A DNA stretch of 64,000 bases from QHXW01 sp963752965. Lineage in GTDB: Bacteria > Acidobacteriota > Terriglobia > Bryobacterales > Bryobacteraceae. Both the position numbers and the translations under genes were made by a program. The notes beneath the pieces are model-generated. The model did no database searches. It saw only the letters and a program-made list of their open reading frames with translations, and was not told the DNA's origin. Positions 9,106-17,184 of the stretch are shown piece after piece; positions within the stretch are counted from its first letter, which is position 1; each line of letters starts with the position of its first letter. The DNA lies in assembly GCA_963752965.1 (NCBI GenBank), contig CAVWAJ010000016.1, positions 868,001 to 932,000 of the forward strand, written 5' to 3'.

Positions 9106-9936
9106 CTATCCGCCCCCCTGCTTTCGGAATTTGGAGATGTAGGGATCCTCCACCGCTTCGAGTTCCGCCTCCGAGCCCTCGAACACCAGCCGGCCTTCCC
9201 GCATCACGATGAATTTTGTTCGGAGTTGGGGCCGGTGCCCGTTCTCGCGCGCCGGTACGAGCTGGCCATTGTTCGGATTGTATCGAAAATTCGCCATCAA
9301 AAGTCCGTCCTGATAGCGATGCGTAACGATCAGCGTCGTGGTATTCGACAGGTCGCGCTCCTTGATGACCAGCGTCATAATCGTATGAGCCGTGATCGGA
9401 TCAAGCCCCGCCGTCGGCGAATCATACAGCAGCAGCGGCGGACCGGTTACCACGGCGCGGGCAATCGCGGCCCGCCGCCGCATTCCGCCCGAAAGCTCAC
9501 TCGGGAAGCGCGCCAGGGTCTGGTCCAATTCCACAAAATGCAGCGCCTCTTTGACCCGCCTCTCGACATCCTCCGCTGGGCACTGGATAGCCTTGTGGTT
9601 GAGCAGCGGGTAGGCCACGTTCTCCTCGATGGTCAGTGAATCGAACAGCGCACTCTCCTGGAACAGCATCCCGACCCTGCTGCGAACCTCAAACATCTCG
9701 CGCTCCGTCATCCGTGTGATGTCTTTCCCAAGTAGATACACCGATCCGGAATCGGGACGCACCAAGCCGATCGCAGCCTTCAGGAGCACAGTCTTCCCGC
9801 TGCCGGCTGCGCCTAGGATGATGCGAGCCTCGCCCTCCGGAACTTCGAACGACAGGTCCTGTAATACTGGCGTCCCCTCGAAGGACACCGAGACGTGATC
9901 GAATCGCACTACAGATTTCAACCCCTCGGCTAACAT
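9106..9936 (-). CDS. mlaF: ABC transporter ATP-binding protein of the Mla lipid transport system
   Basis: A 276-residue ATPase. Walker A GAAGSGKTVLLKAA near residue 41, Q-loop FQESALF, signature LSGGMRRRAAIARA and Walker B PPLLLYDSPTAGLD, where the usual catalytic Glu after the Walker B Asp is replaced by Ser (LLYDS instead of LLDEP-like). MlaF proteins elsewhere have a Glu or Asp there, so this is worth noting. Its ATG shares one base with the stop of mlaE (TGATG). A longer reading upstream lies in the mlaE gene and is not real. It powers lipid transport with MlaE and MlaD at the inner membrane. Confidence 0.9.
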   Translation of the reverse strand: MLAEGLKSVVRFDHVSVSFEGTPVLQDLSFEVPEGEARIILGAAGSGKTVLLKAAIGLVRPDSGSVYLLGKDITRMTEREMFEVRSRVGMLFQESALFDSLTIEENVAYPLLNHKAIQCPAEDVERRVKEALHFVELDQTLARFPSELSGGMRRRAAIARAVVTGPPLLLYDSPTAGLDPITAHTIMTLVIKERDLSNTTTLIVTHRYQDGLLMANFRYNPNNGQLVPARENGHRPQLRTKFIVMREGRLVFEGSEAELEAVEDPYISKFRKQGGG

Positions 9937-10706
9937 CAGGAGGAAGAGACCAAATGGCTGGTGAAGATGCGTGTCAGGAAGACCGTGAGCAAGAAGATCA
10001 GCACCGACGCCATCACGACAGCCTGCGTCGTGGCACGGCCTACCCCCTGCGTTCCACCGGTTGCCCGCAGACCGTAATAACAGCCCACCAGGGCCACCAC
10101 GAAAGCGAAGACGAATGGCTTTAGTAGACCCTGTGCGACATCCACCCACACCAGCGCCCGCCACGCCGTGCTCCAATACACTGATCCGGGAACGTCCACC
10201 AAATTCGCCGCGATCAGGTATCCGCCGAACAGTCCCACAAAATCCGCGATGATGGTCAGTAGCGGCAGAGTCACGCAAGTCGCGATCAAACGCGGCGTCA
10301 CCAGTTTTTGGATTGGGTCGGTACCCAACGCGCGCATCGCATCGATCTGCTCGGTGACCTTCATGGAGCCAAGCTCGCTGGCGATTCCCGAAGAGTTTCG
10401 CCCGGCCACTAACAGCGCCGTGAGCGCCGGACCCAGCTCGCGAACCAGCGTGATGGCCACCGCCGTGCCCACTTGGCCCTGCTGTCCCCACTGTGCCAGC
10501 GCGCGGGCAAGCTGCATCGTCATGGTGGCTCCGGTGAAAAACCCAACCAGGACGACGATCAACAAGCTGCCGACACCGATGCTGTCCATCTGCAAAATGA
10601 TGTCGTCGGAGTAATGCGGTTTTCGGAAGACGTTACGGAGCGCCGCGCCGGTAAGTATATAGAATTCCTGGATCGGCAGGATGATTCTGACTAGAAATCC
10701 GGGCAC
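9936..10706 (-). CDS. mlaE: ABC transporter permease MlaE
   Basis: A 256-residue permease with five or six hydrophobic helices and the MlaE signature: LVGFFTGATMTMQLA, VRELGPALTALLVAGRNSSGIASELGSM and VTEQIDAMRALGTDP. It is the first gene of the operon mlaE-mlaF-mlaD-deacetylase-rsmI. The GTG start at 10706 overlaps the start of the divergent peptidase gene by 26 bases, so either both starts are very tight or one is slightly further in. It forms the inner-membrane core of a phospholipid transport complex. Confidence 0.92.
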   Translation of the reverse strand: MPGFLVRIILPIQEFYILTGAALRNVFRKPHYSDDIILQMDSIGVGSLLIVVLVGFFTGATMTMQLARALAQWGQQGQVGTAVAITLVRELGPALTALLVAGRNSSGIASELGSMKVTEQIDAMRALGTDPIQKLVTPRLIATCVTLPLLTIIADFVGLFGGYLIAANLVDVPGSVYWSTAWRALVWVDVAQGLLKPFVFAFVVALVGCYYGLRATGGTQGVGRATTQAVVMASVLIFLLTVFLTRIFTSHLVSSS

Positions 10707-11703
10707 CGGAGAGCCACCTCGCTCTCGATGCTACCATACAACTACGAAAGGACTTACCGACATTGCGGGCATTCGCGTGGGCCACGCGTCCGACTATGAC
10801 GCGCTCACCGGTTGCACCGTCATCCTGTGCGAAGCAGGCGCTGTCGGTGGAATTGATATTCGTGGCGCCGCTACCGGAACCGAGGAAATCGACGTTTTGC
10901 GGCCTGCTCACGTCACTGATAAGGTGCACGCCGTCGTGCTCGCAGGCGGCAGTGCTTTCGGCCTGGAAGCCGCCTCGGGCGTGCGGCGCTTTCTCGAACA
11001 TCGTGGCGTCGGATTCCGGACTGGCGCTGCCGTCGTTCCCATCGTCCCTTGCGCCATTCTCTACGACCTTGCCATCGGCAAGCCGAACGTGCGGCCCAGC
11101 CGCGAAATGGGCGAAGCGGCGGCGGCTGCTGCCACCGCGGATCCGGTCAAATCGGGTGCCGTCGGCGCGGGAACCGGCGCAACCGTCGGGAAGATCTTCG
11201 GCATGGACCAGGCCATGAAGTCCGGCATCGGCTCGGTAACCGTGAATTTGACCGATACGGTGCGTGTCGCGGCGCTAGTAGCCGTGAATGCTTTCGGCGA
11301 CGTGTTCGACCCCGATACGAACAAGCTGATCGCTGGTGCTCGCCGCGCGCACAATAGCACCGAACTGGCCGATACCCAGGCCGAAATGAAGCGTGGCGCT
11401 CGCGGTGGATTTGGCAGGCAAAACACGACCCTCGCCGTCGTGGCCACCAATGCCAAGCTCTCCAAGGTCGGCGCCACCCGGTTGGCCGAAATGGCAAACC
11501 TCGGCATGGCGCGCACCATCTTTCCCGTCCACACCGCGTTCGACGGCGATCTGTGCTTTGCGTTGTCTCTCGGGAACGAAACGGCGGATTTGAATACCCT
11601 GGGAGTGGCCGCCGCGGAAGCCATCGCCAAGTCCATCGTGCTCGCCGTCAGAAGCGCGCCCACACTCGGCGGTGTGCCTGGACTGGCAGGCGCGCGCGAA
11701 TAA
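10681..11703 (+). CDS. P1-family (DmpA/NylC-like) N-terminal nucleophile aminopeptidase
   Basis: A 340-residue protein of peptidase family S58 (P1). Blocks LTDIAGIRVGHASD, VVLAGGSAFGLEAASGV and SGAVGAGTGATVGK match the family. The sequence GRQNTTLAVVATNA places an Asn248-Thr249 pair where NylC (6-aminohexanoate oligomer hydrolase) cleaves itself to expose the catalytic Thr. Relatives hydrolyse beta-aminopeptides, D-aminopeptides or nylon oligomers. The ATG at 10681 is the only usual start in frame but has no spaced ribosome-binding site; the first conserved residue is about 20 codons in. It is divergent from, and overlaps, mlaE. Confidence 0.9.
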   Translation: MILTRNPGTGEPPRSRCYHTTTKGLTDIAGIRVGHASDYDALTGCTVILCEAGAVGGIDIRGAATGTEEIDVLRPAHVTDKVHAVVLAGGSAFGLEAASGVRRFLEHRGVGFRTGAAVVPIVPCAILYDLAIGKPNVRPSREMGEAAAAAATADPVKSGAVGAGTGATVGKIFGMDQAMKSGIGSVTVNLTDTVRVAALVAVNAFGDVFDPDTNKLIAGARRAHNSTELADTQAEMKRGARGGFGRQNTTLAVVATNAKLSKVGATRLAEMANLGMARTIFPVHTAFDGDLCFALSLGNETADLNTLGVAAAEAIAKSIVLAVRSAPTLGGVPGLAGARE

Positions 11704-11767
11704 AACTGAGAGAAATTCTCCGCGTCGCACACTAGCCTGTTTCTCCTTCATCAAGGGAACTGTGTTT

Positions 11768-12304
11768 ATGAATACCGGACGGAAGAGCCGTGTTTCTACG
11801 CCACCACCGGACGAGCAGCACTTAGCGGAACTGGTAAATGCGGTTCGCGCCGGCGACCAGGACGCGGCCAGCGAGTTGCGTCACCTCCTCTACCCGGGTA
11901 CGCGCTTCTTGATCCAACGCCGGTTGGGCCGCGTAGATGTCGAGCAGCACGTGGCGGAGGTACTAGATACGGCGATTCGCAGCCTCGCTGACGACCATTC
12001 GGCGGATGGCGGAAACGTGACCGCCCTGGTGCGCCGCCTAATCGGCGAGCGTCTTCCCACTACCCAAAGAAAGCCGGCTACCCGTGCGATTCCGGAAGAC
12101 ACTGCCGTCGCTTCGGCCAAAGGAGTTTTGAAAGGGTTATCTCCGTTGGAGCGGGACGCGCTGAGGAGGTGTTATGTGCTTCAGCAGCCACTCGAGTCGT
12201 TCCTACAATCCCTCAAACTGACGCCAGATCAGTTCCGGGCGATTCGGTCCAAGGCACGGACCGAGTTTAGTGCCAGACGTTCCTCACAGATATATGTTGC
12301 GTAA
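11768..12304 (+). CDS. ECF-like RNA polymerase sigma factor
   Basis: A 178-residue protein. The N-terminal part (LVNAVRAGDQDAASELRHLL, then a segment ending LDTAIRSLAD) resembles sigma region 2, and the C-terminal part (LSPLERDALRRCYV, then a helix-turn-helix around LKLTPDQFRAIRSKAR) resembles region 4 of ECF sigma factors. The ATG at 11768 has AAGGGAA upstream. The next gene codes a zinc-dependent anti-sigma-type protein, which supports the call. The region 2 match is weak and the WSxAE-like region 2.4 is not obvious, so it may be a distant member. Confidence 0.65.
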   Translation: MNTGRKSRVSTPPPDEQHLAELVNAVRAGDQDAASELRHLLYPGTRFLIQRRLGRVDVEQHVAEVLDTAIRSLADDHSADGGNVTALVRRLIGERLPTTQRKPATRAIPEDTAVASAKGVLKGLSPLERDALRRCYVLQQPLESFLQSLKLTPDQFRAIRSKARTEFSARRSSQIYVA

Positions 12305-12451
12305 CAGAGTTGTTTTCGGCCACTTATGAAAACTAGTTGAGAACCTCCCCCGCTTGGAAGCACTTCAACATCAGAATTGAGGATCCCGCCTCCCCGCAAT
12401 TCGGCTTCGCGCACCGATTCTTGGAGGGAGGGGGGAGAAGGGTTGTTATAA

Positions 12452-12682
12452 ATGGCGCTTATTGAGCAACATCCCAGCGAGGAAGTCATGGAGCGGTACC
12501 TGTTCGGGGCGCTCTCGGAGCCAGAGGCAGAGCAACTGGAAGAGCACCTGCTCATTTGTCATTCATGCATCGATACAGCAGAGCAGCTTTTGAGCTTTGT
12601 CCAGTCGCTTCGCAGCACGCTCAAGCCCCGGCGGCACCAGAAAGCACGCGCCGCTGGGAGAGACGTCATGCTGGAACAGTAA
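12452..12682 (+). CDS. Zinc-binding (ZAS) anti-sigma factor, soluble
   Basis: A 76-residue protein. The pattern HLLICHSC (His-x3-Cys-x2-Cys, residues 33-40) with the preceding LSEPEAEQLEEHLL is the ZAS zinc motif of anti-sigma factors such as ChrR and RsrA. The upstream GAGGGAGG-rich stretch could serve as ribosome-binding site. There is no membrane helix, so it would be a cytosolic, possibly redox-sensing partner of the sigma-like protein upstream. The 147 bases between the two genes could hold a promoter of its own. Confidence 0.72.
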   Translation: MALIEQHPSEEVMERYLFGALSEPEAEQLEEHLLICHSCIDTAEQLLSFVQSLRSTLKPRRHQKARAAGRDVMLEQ

Positions 12683-12763
12683 GGGTGCGCTGCGCACTCG
12701 CCATGAGAGCGCAAAGAAACAGCCACGGCCGCGAGCCGGCTGCGGCGTGATACAAAAGTACAG

Positions 12764-13837
12764 ATGCTCCGCCGCACCTTTCTGCAAAGCACCTCGGCTG
12801 CGGCGCTGGCGGCTACGGCCAACGCGCAGGGGCAGAGCATACAGCTCGGGTTCGATAGTTTTTCCGTCCGTGACTTTGGATGGAAGGACATCCAGCTCAT
12901 CGATTACGCCGCCAGCCTGAAGCTCGACACCATTCAGCTATCGAGCCTCAACGATTTCACAAGCCTGGAGCCGGCGCACCTGGCGGCGGTGAAGGATCAC
13001 GCGGAACTGGCGGGGATCGTCATCGACGCCGGCATCTACACCATCTGTGAAGCGTCGACAAGCTGGAATCCCAAAGAGGGCAGCGCGACGGCGTACCTGC
13101 GCAAGGGGCTGCGCGTGGCGAAAGCCGTTGGCTCGCATGTTTTGCGCTGCGCGATGGGCACGCGCGAGGACCGGCCGCATCTCGAACACTGCATGGACCT
13201 GACCGTGAAGGCGCTGCAATCGGTGCGCTCAGAAGCGCTCGATCTGGGCGTCCGCATCGCGGTGGAAAATCACGCGGGGGACATGCAGGCGCGCGAGATG
13301 AAAATGCTCATCGAAGCGGCGGGCAAGGATTTCGTAGGGTCGTGCCTGGACGCGGGTAATCCACTGTGGGCAATTGAAGACCCGCTCCTGACTCTCGAAA
13401 TGCTTGGGCCATACGTGGTGACCACGCACATCCGGGATACGGCGGTGTTCGAGCATCCGCGCGGCGCGGCGGTGCAATGGGTAGCATTAGGCGACGGCTC
13501 CGTGGATCTGCGGCGCTTCGTCGAGCTGTACAAGAAATTGTGTCCCAACGCGGCGATGCAGCTCGAAATCATCACGGGAATGCCACCGGATGTAGTATCG
13601 TACCTCGAACCTGATTTCTGGAAAGTGTTTCCGCGAACGCCGGCATGGGAGTTTGCGCGATTCCTCAAACTCGCGAAGAGCGGGCATCCGTACATGGGGC
13701 CGATGGTGATTGCGGGTTGGGGCACGAAATCACCCGCGGTGGAAGCGGCATTTAAGGAGCAGCAGCGGACGGACCTCGAGCGCAGTCTGGAATACGCGAA
13801 GAAGGTGCTGGACGTGGGCGTGAGGTGGAGAAGTTGA
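12764..13837 (+). CDS. Sugar phosphate isomerase/epimerase-like TIM-barrel protein, exported
   Basis: A 357-residue protein. RRTFLQSTSAAALAATANAQ is a Tat-type signal peptide with cleavage after Ala-Gln-rich residues near position 22. The rest is a xylose-isomerase-like TIM barrel with the metal ligands of the family visible: Glu in RIAVENHAGD, Asp in GSCLDAGNP, His in TTHIRDTA and Glu in MQLEIITG. Relatives isomerise or epimerise sugars, several acting on 3-keto sugars. It is followed by a close copy without a signal peptide, overlapping by a few bases. Confidence 0.82.
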   Translation: MLRRTFLQSTSAAALAATANAQGQSIQLGFDSFSVRDFGWKDIQLIDYAASLKLDTIQLSSLNDFTSLEPAHLAAVKDHAELAGIVIDAGIYTICEASTSWNPKEGSATAYLRKGLRVAKAVGSHVLRCAMGTREDRPHLEHCMDLTVKALQSVRSEALDLGVRIAVENHAGDMQAREMKMLIEAAGKDFVGSCLDAGNPLWAIEDPLLTLEMLGPYVVTTHIRDTAVFEHPRGAAVQWVALGDGSVDLRRFVELYKKLCPNAAMQLEIITGMPPDVVSYLEPDFWKVFPRTPAWEFARFLKLAKSGHPYMGPMVIAGWGTKSPAVEAAFKEQQRTDLERSLEYAKKVLDVGVRWRS

Positions 13838-14847
13838 GCGACAAACCGATCCAGCTGGGTTTCGATAGTTATTCGATCCGCGATTTCCGGTGGCACGACA
13901 TACAGTTGCTGGACTACGCGGCGAGTTTGCAGCTCGATACGATCCAGCTTTCCGGACTCGGCGATTACGAGAGCCTGGAGCCGGCGCACCTGGCGAAAGT
14001 GAAGGATCACTCGGCGCGGTTGGGGATCGCGATCGACGCGGGCATCGGCTGCATCTGTCCGCTTTCGAAAGGCTGGAACCCTCGCGAGGGCAATGCGACG
14101 GACTATCTGCTGAAGGGTCTGCGGGTGGCTCATGCGGTGGGCGCGCCTTCGATGCGCTGTTACTTGGGTGGCGGTGCGGATAGGCCGAATCTCGAGCGCT
14201 GCATGGAGGTGACGATCCAGGCGTTGCGATCGGTACGTGCGCAGGCGCTCGATCTTGGTGTGCGCATTGCGATCGAGAATCACTCGGGCGACATGCAGGC
14301 GCGCGAAGTGAAGACGCTGATCGAAGAGGCGGGGAAAGATTTCGTTGGCTCGTGCCTGGATAGCGGCAATCCGATGTGGGTGGTGGAAGACCCGCTGGTA
14401 ACGCTGGAGACGCTGGGGCCGTACGTGGTGACGACGCACATTCGCGATTCGGCGGTGTGCGAACATCCGCGAGGGGCCTCGGCGCAATGGGTGGTGCTGG
14501 GAGACGGCTCGGTGAACTTCCACCGGTTCGTCGAGCTTTACAGGAAAGTTTGCCCGAATGCGGGGATGCAGCTCGAAATCATCACGGGCCGGCCCCCGAC
14601 TGTGCTGCCGTACCTGGAACCAGATTTCTGGAAGGTGTTCCCGAACATGCCTGCGTGGGAGTTCGCGCGATTCGTGGAGTTGGTGAAGAGCGGGCATCCG
14701 TACCTGGGGCCCATGGTGATCGGTGGGCCGGGAGAGCAATCGCCGGCGATCAAGGCCGCGCTCAAGGAACAACAGCGGACGGATTTGGAGCGGAGCCTCG
14801 AATACGCGAAGAAGAGGCTGGGCGTGGGCGTGCGGTGGAGGGGCTAG
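13825..14847 (+). CDS. Sugar phosphate isomerase/epimerase-like TIM-barrel protein, cytoplasmic copy
   Basis: A 340-residue tandem paralogue of the preceding gene, matching it from IQLGFD to the last residues VGVRWRG with about three residues in four identical by eye. All four metal ligands are kept (IAIENHSGD, GSCLDSGNP, TTHIRDSA, MQLEIITG). It has no signal peptide: translation begins directly at the barrel. The GTG at 13825 or a TTG at 13834 that overlaps the previous stop (TTGA) are both possible starts; both give coupling. So the same activity may be placed on two sides of the inner membrane. Confidence 0.82.
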   Translation: MEKLSDKPIQLGFDSYSIRDFRWHDIQLLDYAASLQLDTIQLSGLGDYESLEPAHLAKVKDHSARLGIAIDAGIGCICPLSKGWNPREGNATDYLLKGLRVAHAVGAPSMRCYLGGGADRPNLERCMEVTIQALRSVRAQALDLGVRIAIENHSGDMQAREVKTLIEEAGKDFVGSCLDSGNPMWVVEDPLVTLETLGPYVVTTHIRDSAVCEHPRGASAQWVVLGDGSVNFHRFVELYRKVCPNAGMQLEIITGRPPTVLPYLEPDFWKVFPNMPAWEFARFVELVKSGHPYLGPMVIGGPGEQSPAIKAALKEQQRTDLERSLEYAKKRLGVGVRWRG

Positions 14848-14870
14848 GCTAACTCGATTCGTGCGACGGC

Positions 14871-16250
14871 CTATGCGGTGGTCGCCGCCCGCCAACCTTC
14901 TATCGCCCGCCTCATTTGGTCGCGATCGAGGAGGTACAGCGGGTTGTCGTACTGGTTCAACCTCTCGGTCGGATCATTGGCGAGATCGAAGAATTCATTG
15001 GGGCCGCTCGCGTTATTGCGCAGGACGAGCTTGAAACGGCTATCGCGCGCCATTTCCGTATTCCGGTACTGGCCGAACACCAGCGTACGGCGCGGAGCAC
15101 TATTCGGCAGCGGCTTGCCGGTCACCAGCAAATGATAACTGCGTCCGCACAACTTACCGCCGGGCGCCGGCAACTCGAGGAGATTGCAAACCGTGGGCAC
15201 GAAATCGTAGGCGCTCACCAGTTCCGGGCGCACGCTTTGCGCCGGGACTTGTCCCAGCCACTGCCAGATCATGGGCGCCTGCATCACCTCGTCGTACATG
15301 TTGATCGGGTTGGAGGCGAGGCCGCCCGTCCAAAGGCCATGCCGGCCAAGCAGATGGCCATTGCTGCTGGTGACGATGATGATGGTGTTGTCGCGCACGC
15401 CACGCTGGTGCAGTTTCGTGAGCAGAAGCGGAATTTGATCGTCGAACGCGGTGATTGCGGCCGCGGCCTTCCGTAGGTTGCCGACGGGATCTTTGAAGAA
15501 ATCTTTCCCACGGAGCAGATTCGCCGCGGCGGGCTCCCATCCGGTGGTGTCGAACGGCGTCTTCGCGTACATCTCGTAATAACGCGCCGGAAGGCCGTCA
15601 TAGGGCGGATGCGGATTGAGATAGCGGACCGTCAGGAAGAATGGCTTGGCGGAACTCTGTTGATCGAGAAAGGCGCCGGCTTTGGCCGTGAGGAGGCCGG
15701 TTAGATCACCCTTCTCGGCGACGGCCTGGCCGTTCCAGTTCATGTGCGGGTCTTGATAAGCCGCCGCGCCATCGATGGTGTACCAGAAGTGAAAGGCGTG
15801 CTGGGGAGTACGGTCGTCCCCGATGCCCCATTCGCCAACAAAGCCGCATTCATAGCCAACGCCGGCCAGAATGTCGGAAAGCAGGACTTCGTTGCGGAAC
15901 GAAGGCGGCGGGGCGGCCTGCCCCTGCGGAGGGTTTTCCAGCGGTTCGCCCGTGAGGAAATCCTGGATGCCGTGCTGGCGCGGGACGCGGCCAGTCAGGA
16001 GGGTCGCAAGGCCAGGCGAGGACGACGGCGTGCAGACGATGTTGTTCCGAAAGCGCGTACCGGTTTGGGCGAATTGGTCGATGTTGGGCGTGCGGATTTC
16101 CTTGTTGCCCGCGCAACCGAGCATCCAGGAACCGAGGCCATCGGCCACGATCAACAGAATGTTGGGACGCGGACTGCGGGGGCGTTCCTTGCGGGCGAGC
16201 GCGGGCAGAGCCAGGCCGCCTAAGATAAAGTTCCTGCGCTGGATGGACAT
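14871..16250 (-). CDS. Sulfatase-fold secreted protein with degenerate active site
   Basis: A 459-residue protein with a Tat-like start SIQRRNFILGGLALPALA and a full-length alkaline-phosphatase/sulfatase fold (RPNILLIVADGLGSWMLG to FFDLANDPTERLNQ). Nearly every catalytic residue differs from active sulfatases: the metal pair Asp-Asp is Asp-Gly, the CxPSR maturation motif reads CTPSSS with extra residues and no Arg, GKWHLG is GEWGIG, and TSDHG is TSSNG. The His of NPHPPY is kept. It may be an inactive binding relative. Starts upstream (up to 16301) are possible; the chosen ATG gives a clean signal peptide. Convergent with the isomerase pair. Confidence 0.82.
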   Translation of the reverse strand: MSIQRRNFILGGLALPALARKERPRSPRPNILLIVADGLGSWMLGCAGNKEIRTPNIDQFAQTGTRFRNNIVCTPSSSPGLATLLTGRVPRQHGIQDFLTGEPLENPPQGQAAPPPSFRNEVLLSDILAGVGYECGFVGEWGIGDDRTPQHAFHFWYTIDGAAAYQDPHMNWNGQAVAEKGDLTGLLTAKAGAFLDQQSSAKPFFLTVRYLNPHPPYDGLPARYYEMYAKTPFDTTGWEPAAANLLRGKDFFKDPVGNLRKAAAAITAFDDQIPLLLTKLHQRGVRDNTIIIVTSSNGHLLGRHGLWTGGLASNPINMYDEVMQAPMIWQWLGQVPAQSVRPELVSAYDFVPTVCNLLELPAPGGKLCGRSYHLLVTGKPLPNSAPRRTLVFGQYRNTEMARDSRFKLVLRNNASGPNEFFDLANDPTERLNQYDNPLYLLDRDQMRRAIEGWRAATTA

Positions 16251-16340
16251 GGCCGAAACAGCCATCATCCCACAGCCGGAGAGCCTCTTTTCGCCCGGCA
16301 ACGGGCTGTTTGGTAAACTCGTAGAAGCGAATTCCCACCA

Positions 16341-16417
16341 GGCGGCGTAGCTCAGTTGGTTAGAGCGACGGTCTCATAATCCGTAGGTCGAGCGTTCGAA
16401 TCGCTCCGCCGCCACCA
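16341..16417 (+). tRNA. tRNA-Met (CAT anticodon)
   Basis: A 77-base cloverleaf with encoded CCA. Acceptor GGCGGCG pairs with CGCCGCC, the D arm reads GCTC...GAGC, the anticodon loop is CTCATAA (anticodon CAT), and the T arm is GAGCG-TTCGAAT-CGCTC. The T-T mismatch at the loop end of the anticodon stem occurs in many elongator tRNA-Met genes. The acceptor begins with a paired G, unlike initiators, which have an unpaired first base. An Ile2 tRNA (modified CAT) is less likely but not excluded. Confidence 0.93.
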
Positions 16418-16448
16418 GTGTCCCCGAGTTGTGGATCATAATGTCAAT

Positions 16449-17102
16449 ATGCTTAAACAATTTATCGTAACGTTATGCCTCTCTTGCGCCGTTGCCGCTC
16501 CGGCGCTGCCGGCGGAATGGAAGCAACTATTCAACGGCAAGGATATTAACGACTGGCAGCACGTAGGGCCAGGCTCAATGAGCGTGGAAAACGGTTTAAT
16601 CCGGACGCACGGCGGTATGGGACTACTTTATTGGAAGGGTGGAAAAATCAGCAACTGCGTCTTGCACGTCGTCTACAAGATGCGTGACCACAACGACAAT
16701 TCGGGCGTCTTCGTCCGCATCCCGCTGGAACCGAGGGAAGAGTGGATGCCCGTGCACTATGGCTACGAAGTACAGATCGACAACGAGCCTGAGAAATCCG
16801 GGGAAGATGAGTATCACATCACCGGAACGCTCTACTCGCTGACCAAGCCGCTGGCGAAACCATTCAAACCGGGGCCGGAGTGGAACACGATGGAGATTAC
16901 GCTGGATGGCCCGCACACCATCGTGACGGTGAATGGCGTCAAGGTGACCGATTACACCGAAGGCCAGCCAGTTCCCGCACGGAAGTTTGACTTCGAACCG
17001 CAGCGCGGACGCCGGCCCCTCGAAGGCTATTTCGGACTCCAGAATCACAGCGACAACGACATCGTGTTCTTTAAGGAAGTTTCGATTAAGCCGCTGAAGT
17101 AG
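16449..17102 (+). CDS. 3-keto-disaccharide hydrolase family (DUF1080) secreted protein
   Basis: A 217-residue protein with a Sec signal peptide (FIVTLCLSCAVAAPALPA) followed directly by the DUF1080 hallmark WKQLFNGKDINDWQHVG. Further blocks are DNSGVFVRIP, HYGYEVQIDN and GYFGLQNHSDNDIVFFKEVSIKP, all typical of this concanavalin-like beta-sandwich family. Members hydrolyse 3-keto-glycosides. The ATG at 16449 gives the shortest signal peptide; a GTG at 16431 is an alternative. It starts 31 bases after the tRNA. Its place beside sugar isomerases and a PHP hydrolase suggests a role in extracellular sugar breakdown. Confidence 0.88.
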   Translation: MLKQFIVTLCLSCAVAAPALPAEWKQLFNGKDINDWQHVGPGSMSVENGLIRTHGGMGLLYWKGGKISNCVLHVVYKMRDHNDNSGVFVRIPLEPREEWMPVHYGYEVQIDNEPEKSGEDEYHITGTLYSLTKPLAKPFKPGPEWNTMEITLDGPHTIVTVNGVKVTDYTEGQPVPARKFDFEPQRGRRPLEGYFGLQNHSDNDIVFFKEVSIKPLK

Positions 17103-17184
17103 CGCGACGTCTACCTACGGACACCGGGCGCGGCGGTATACTTCTTATTTGCAGACGTAGAACTCCGAATAAGAAGGATCCCAC

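Noticed and set aside
9936..10491. A long N-terminal extension of the mlaF reading frame
   Set aside because: It lies fully within mlaE in another frame; the ATG at 9936 overlaps the mlaE stop and gives the normal ATPase length.
13270..14895. A 541-codon open frame antisense to the isomerase pair
   Set aside because: It arises because both paralogues share the same codon pattern; the product is His/Arg-rich without a domain, while the sense genes keep all metal ligands.
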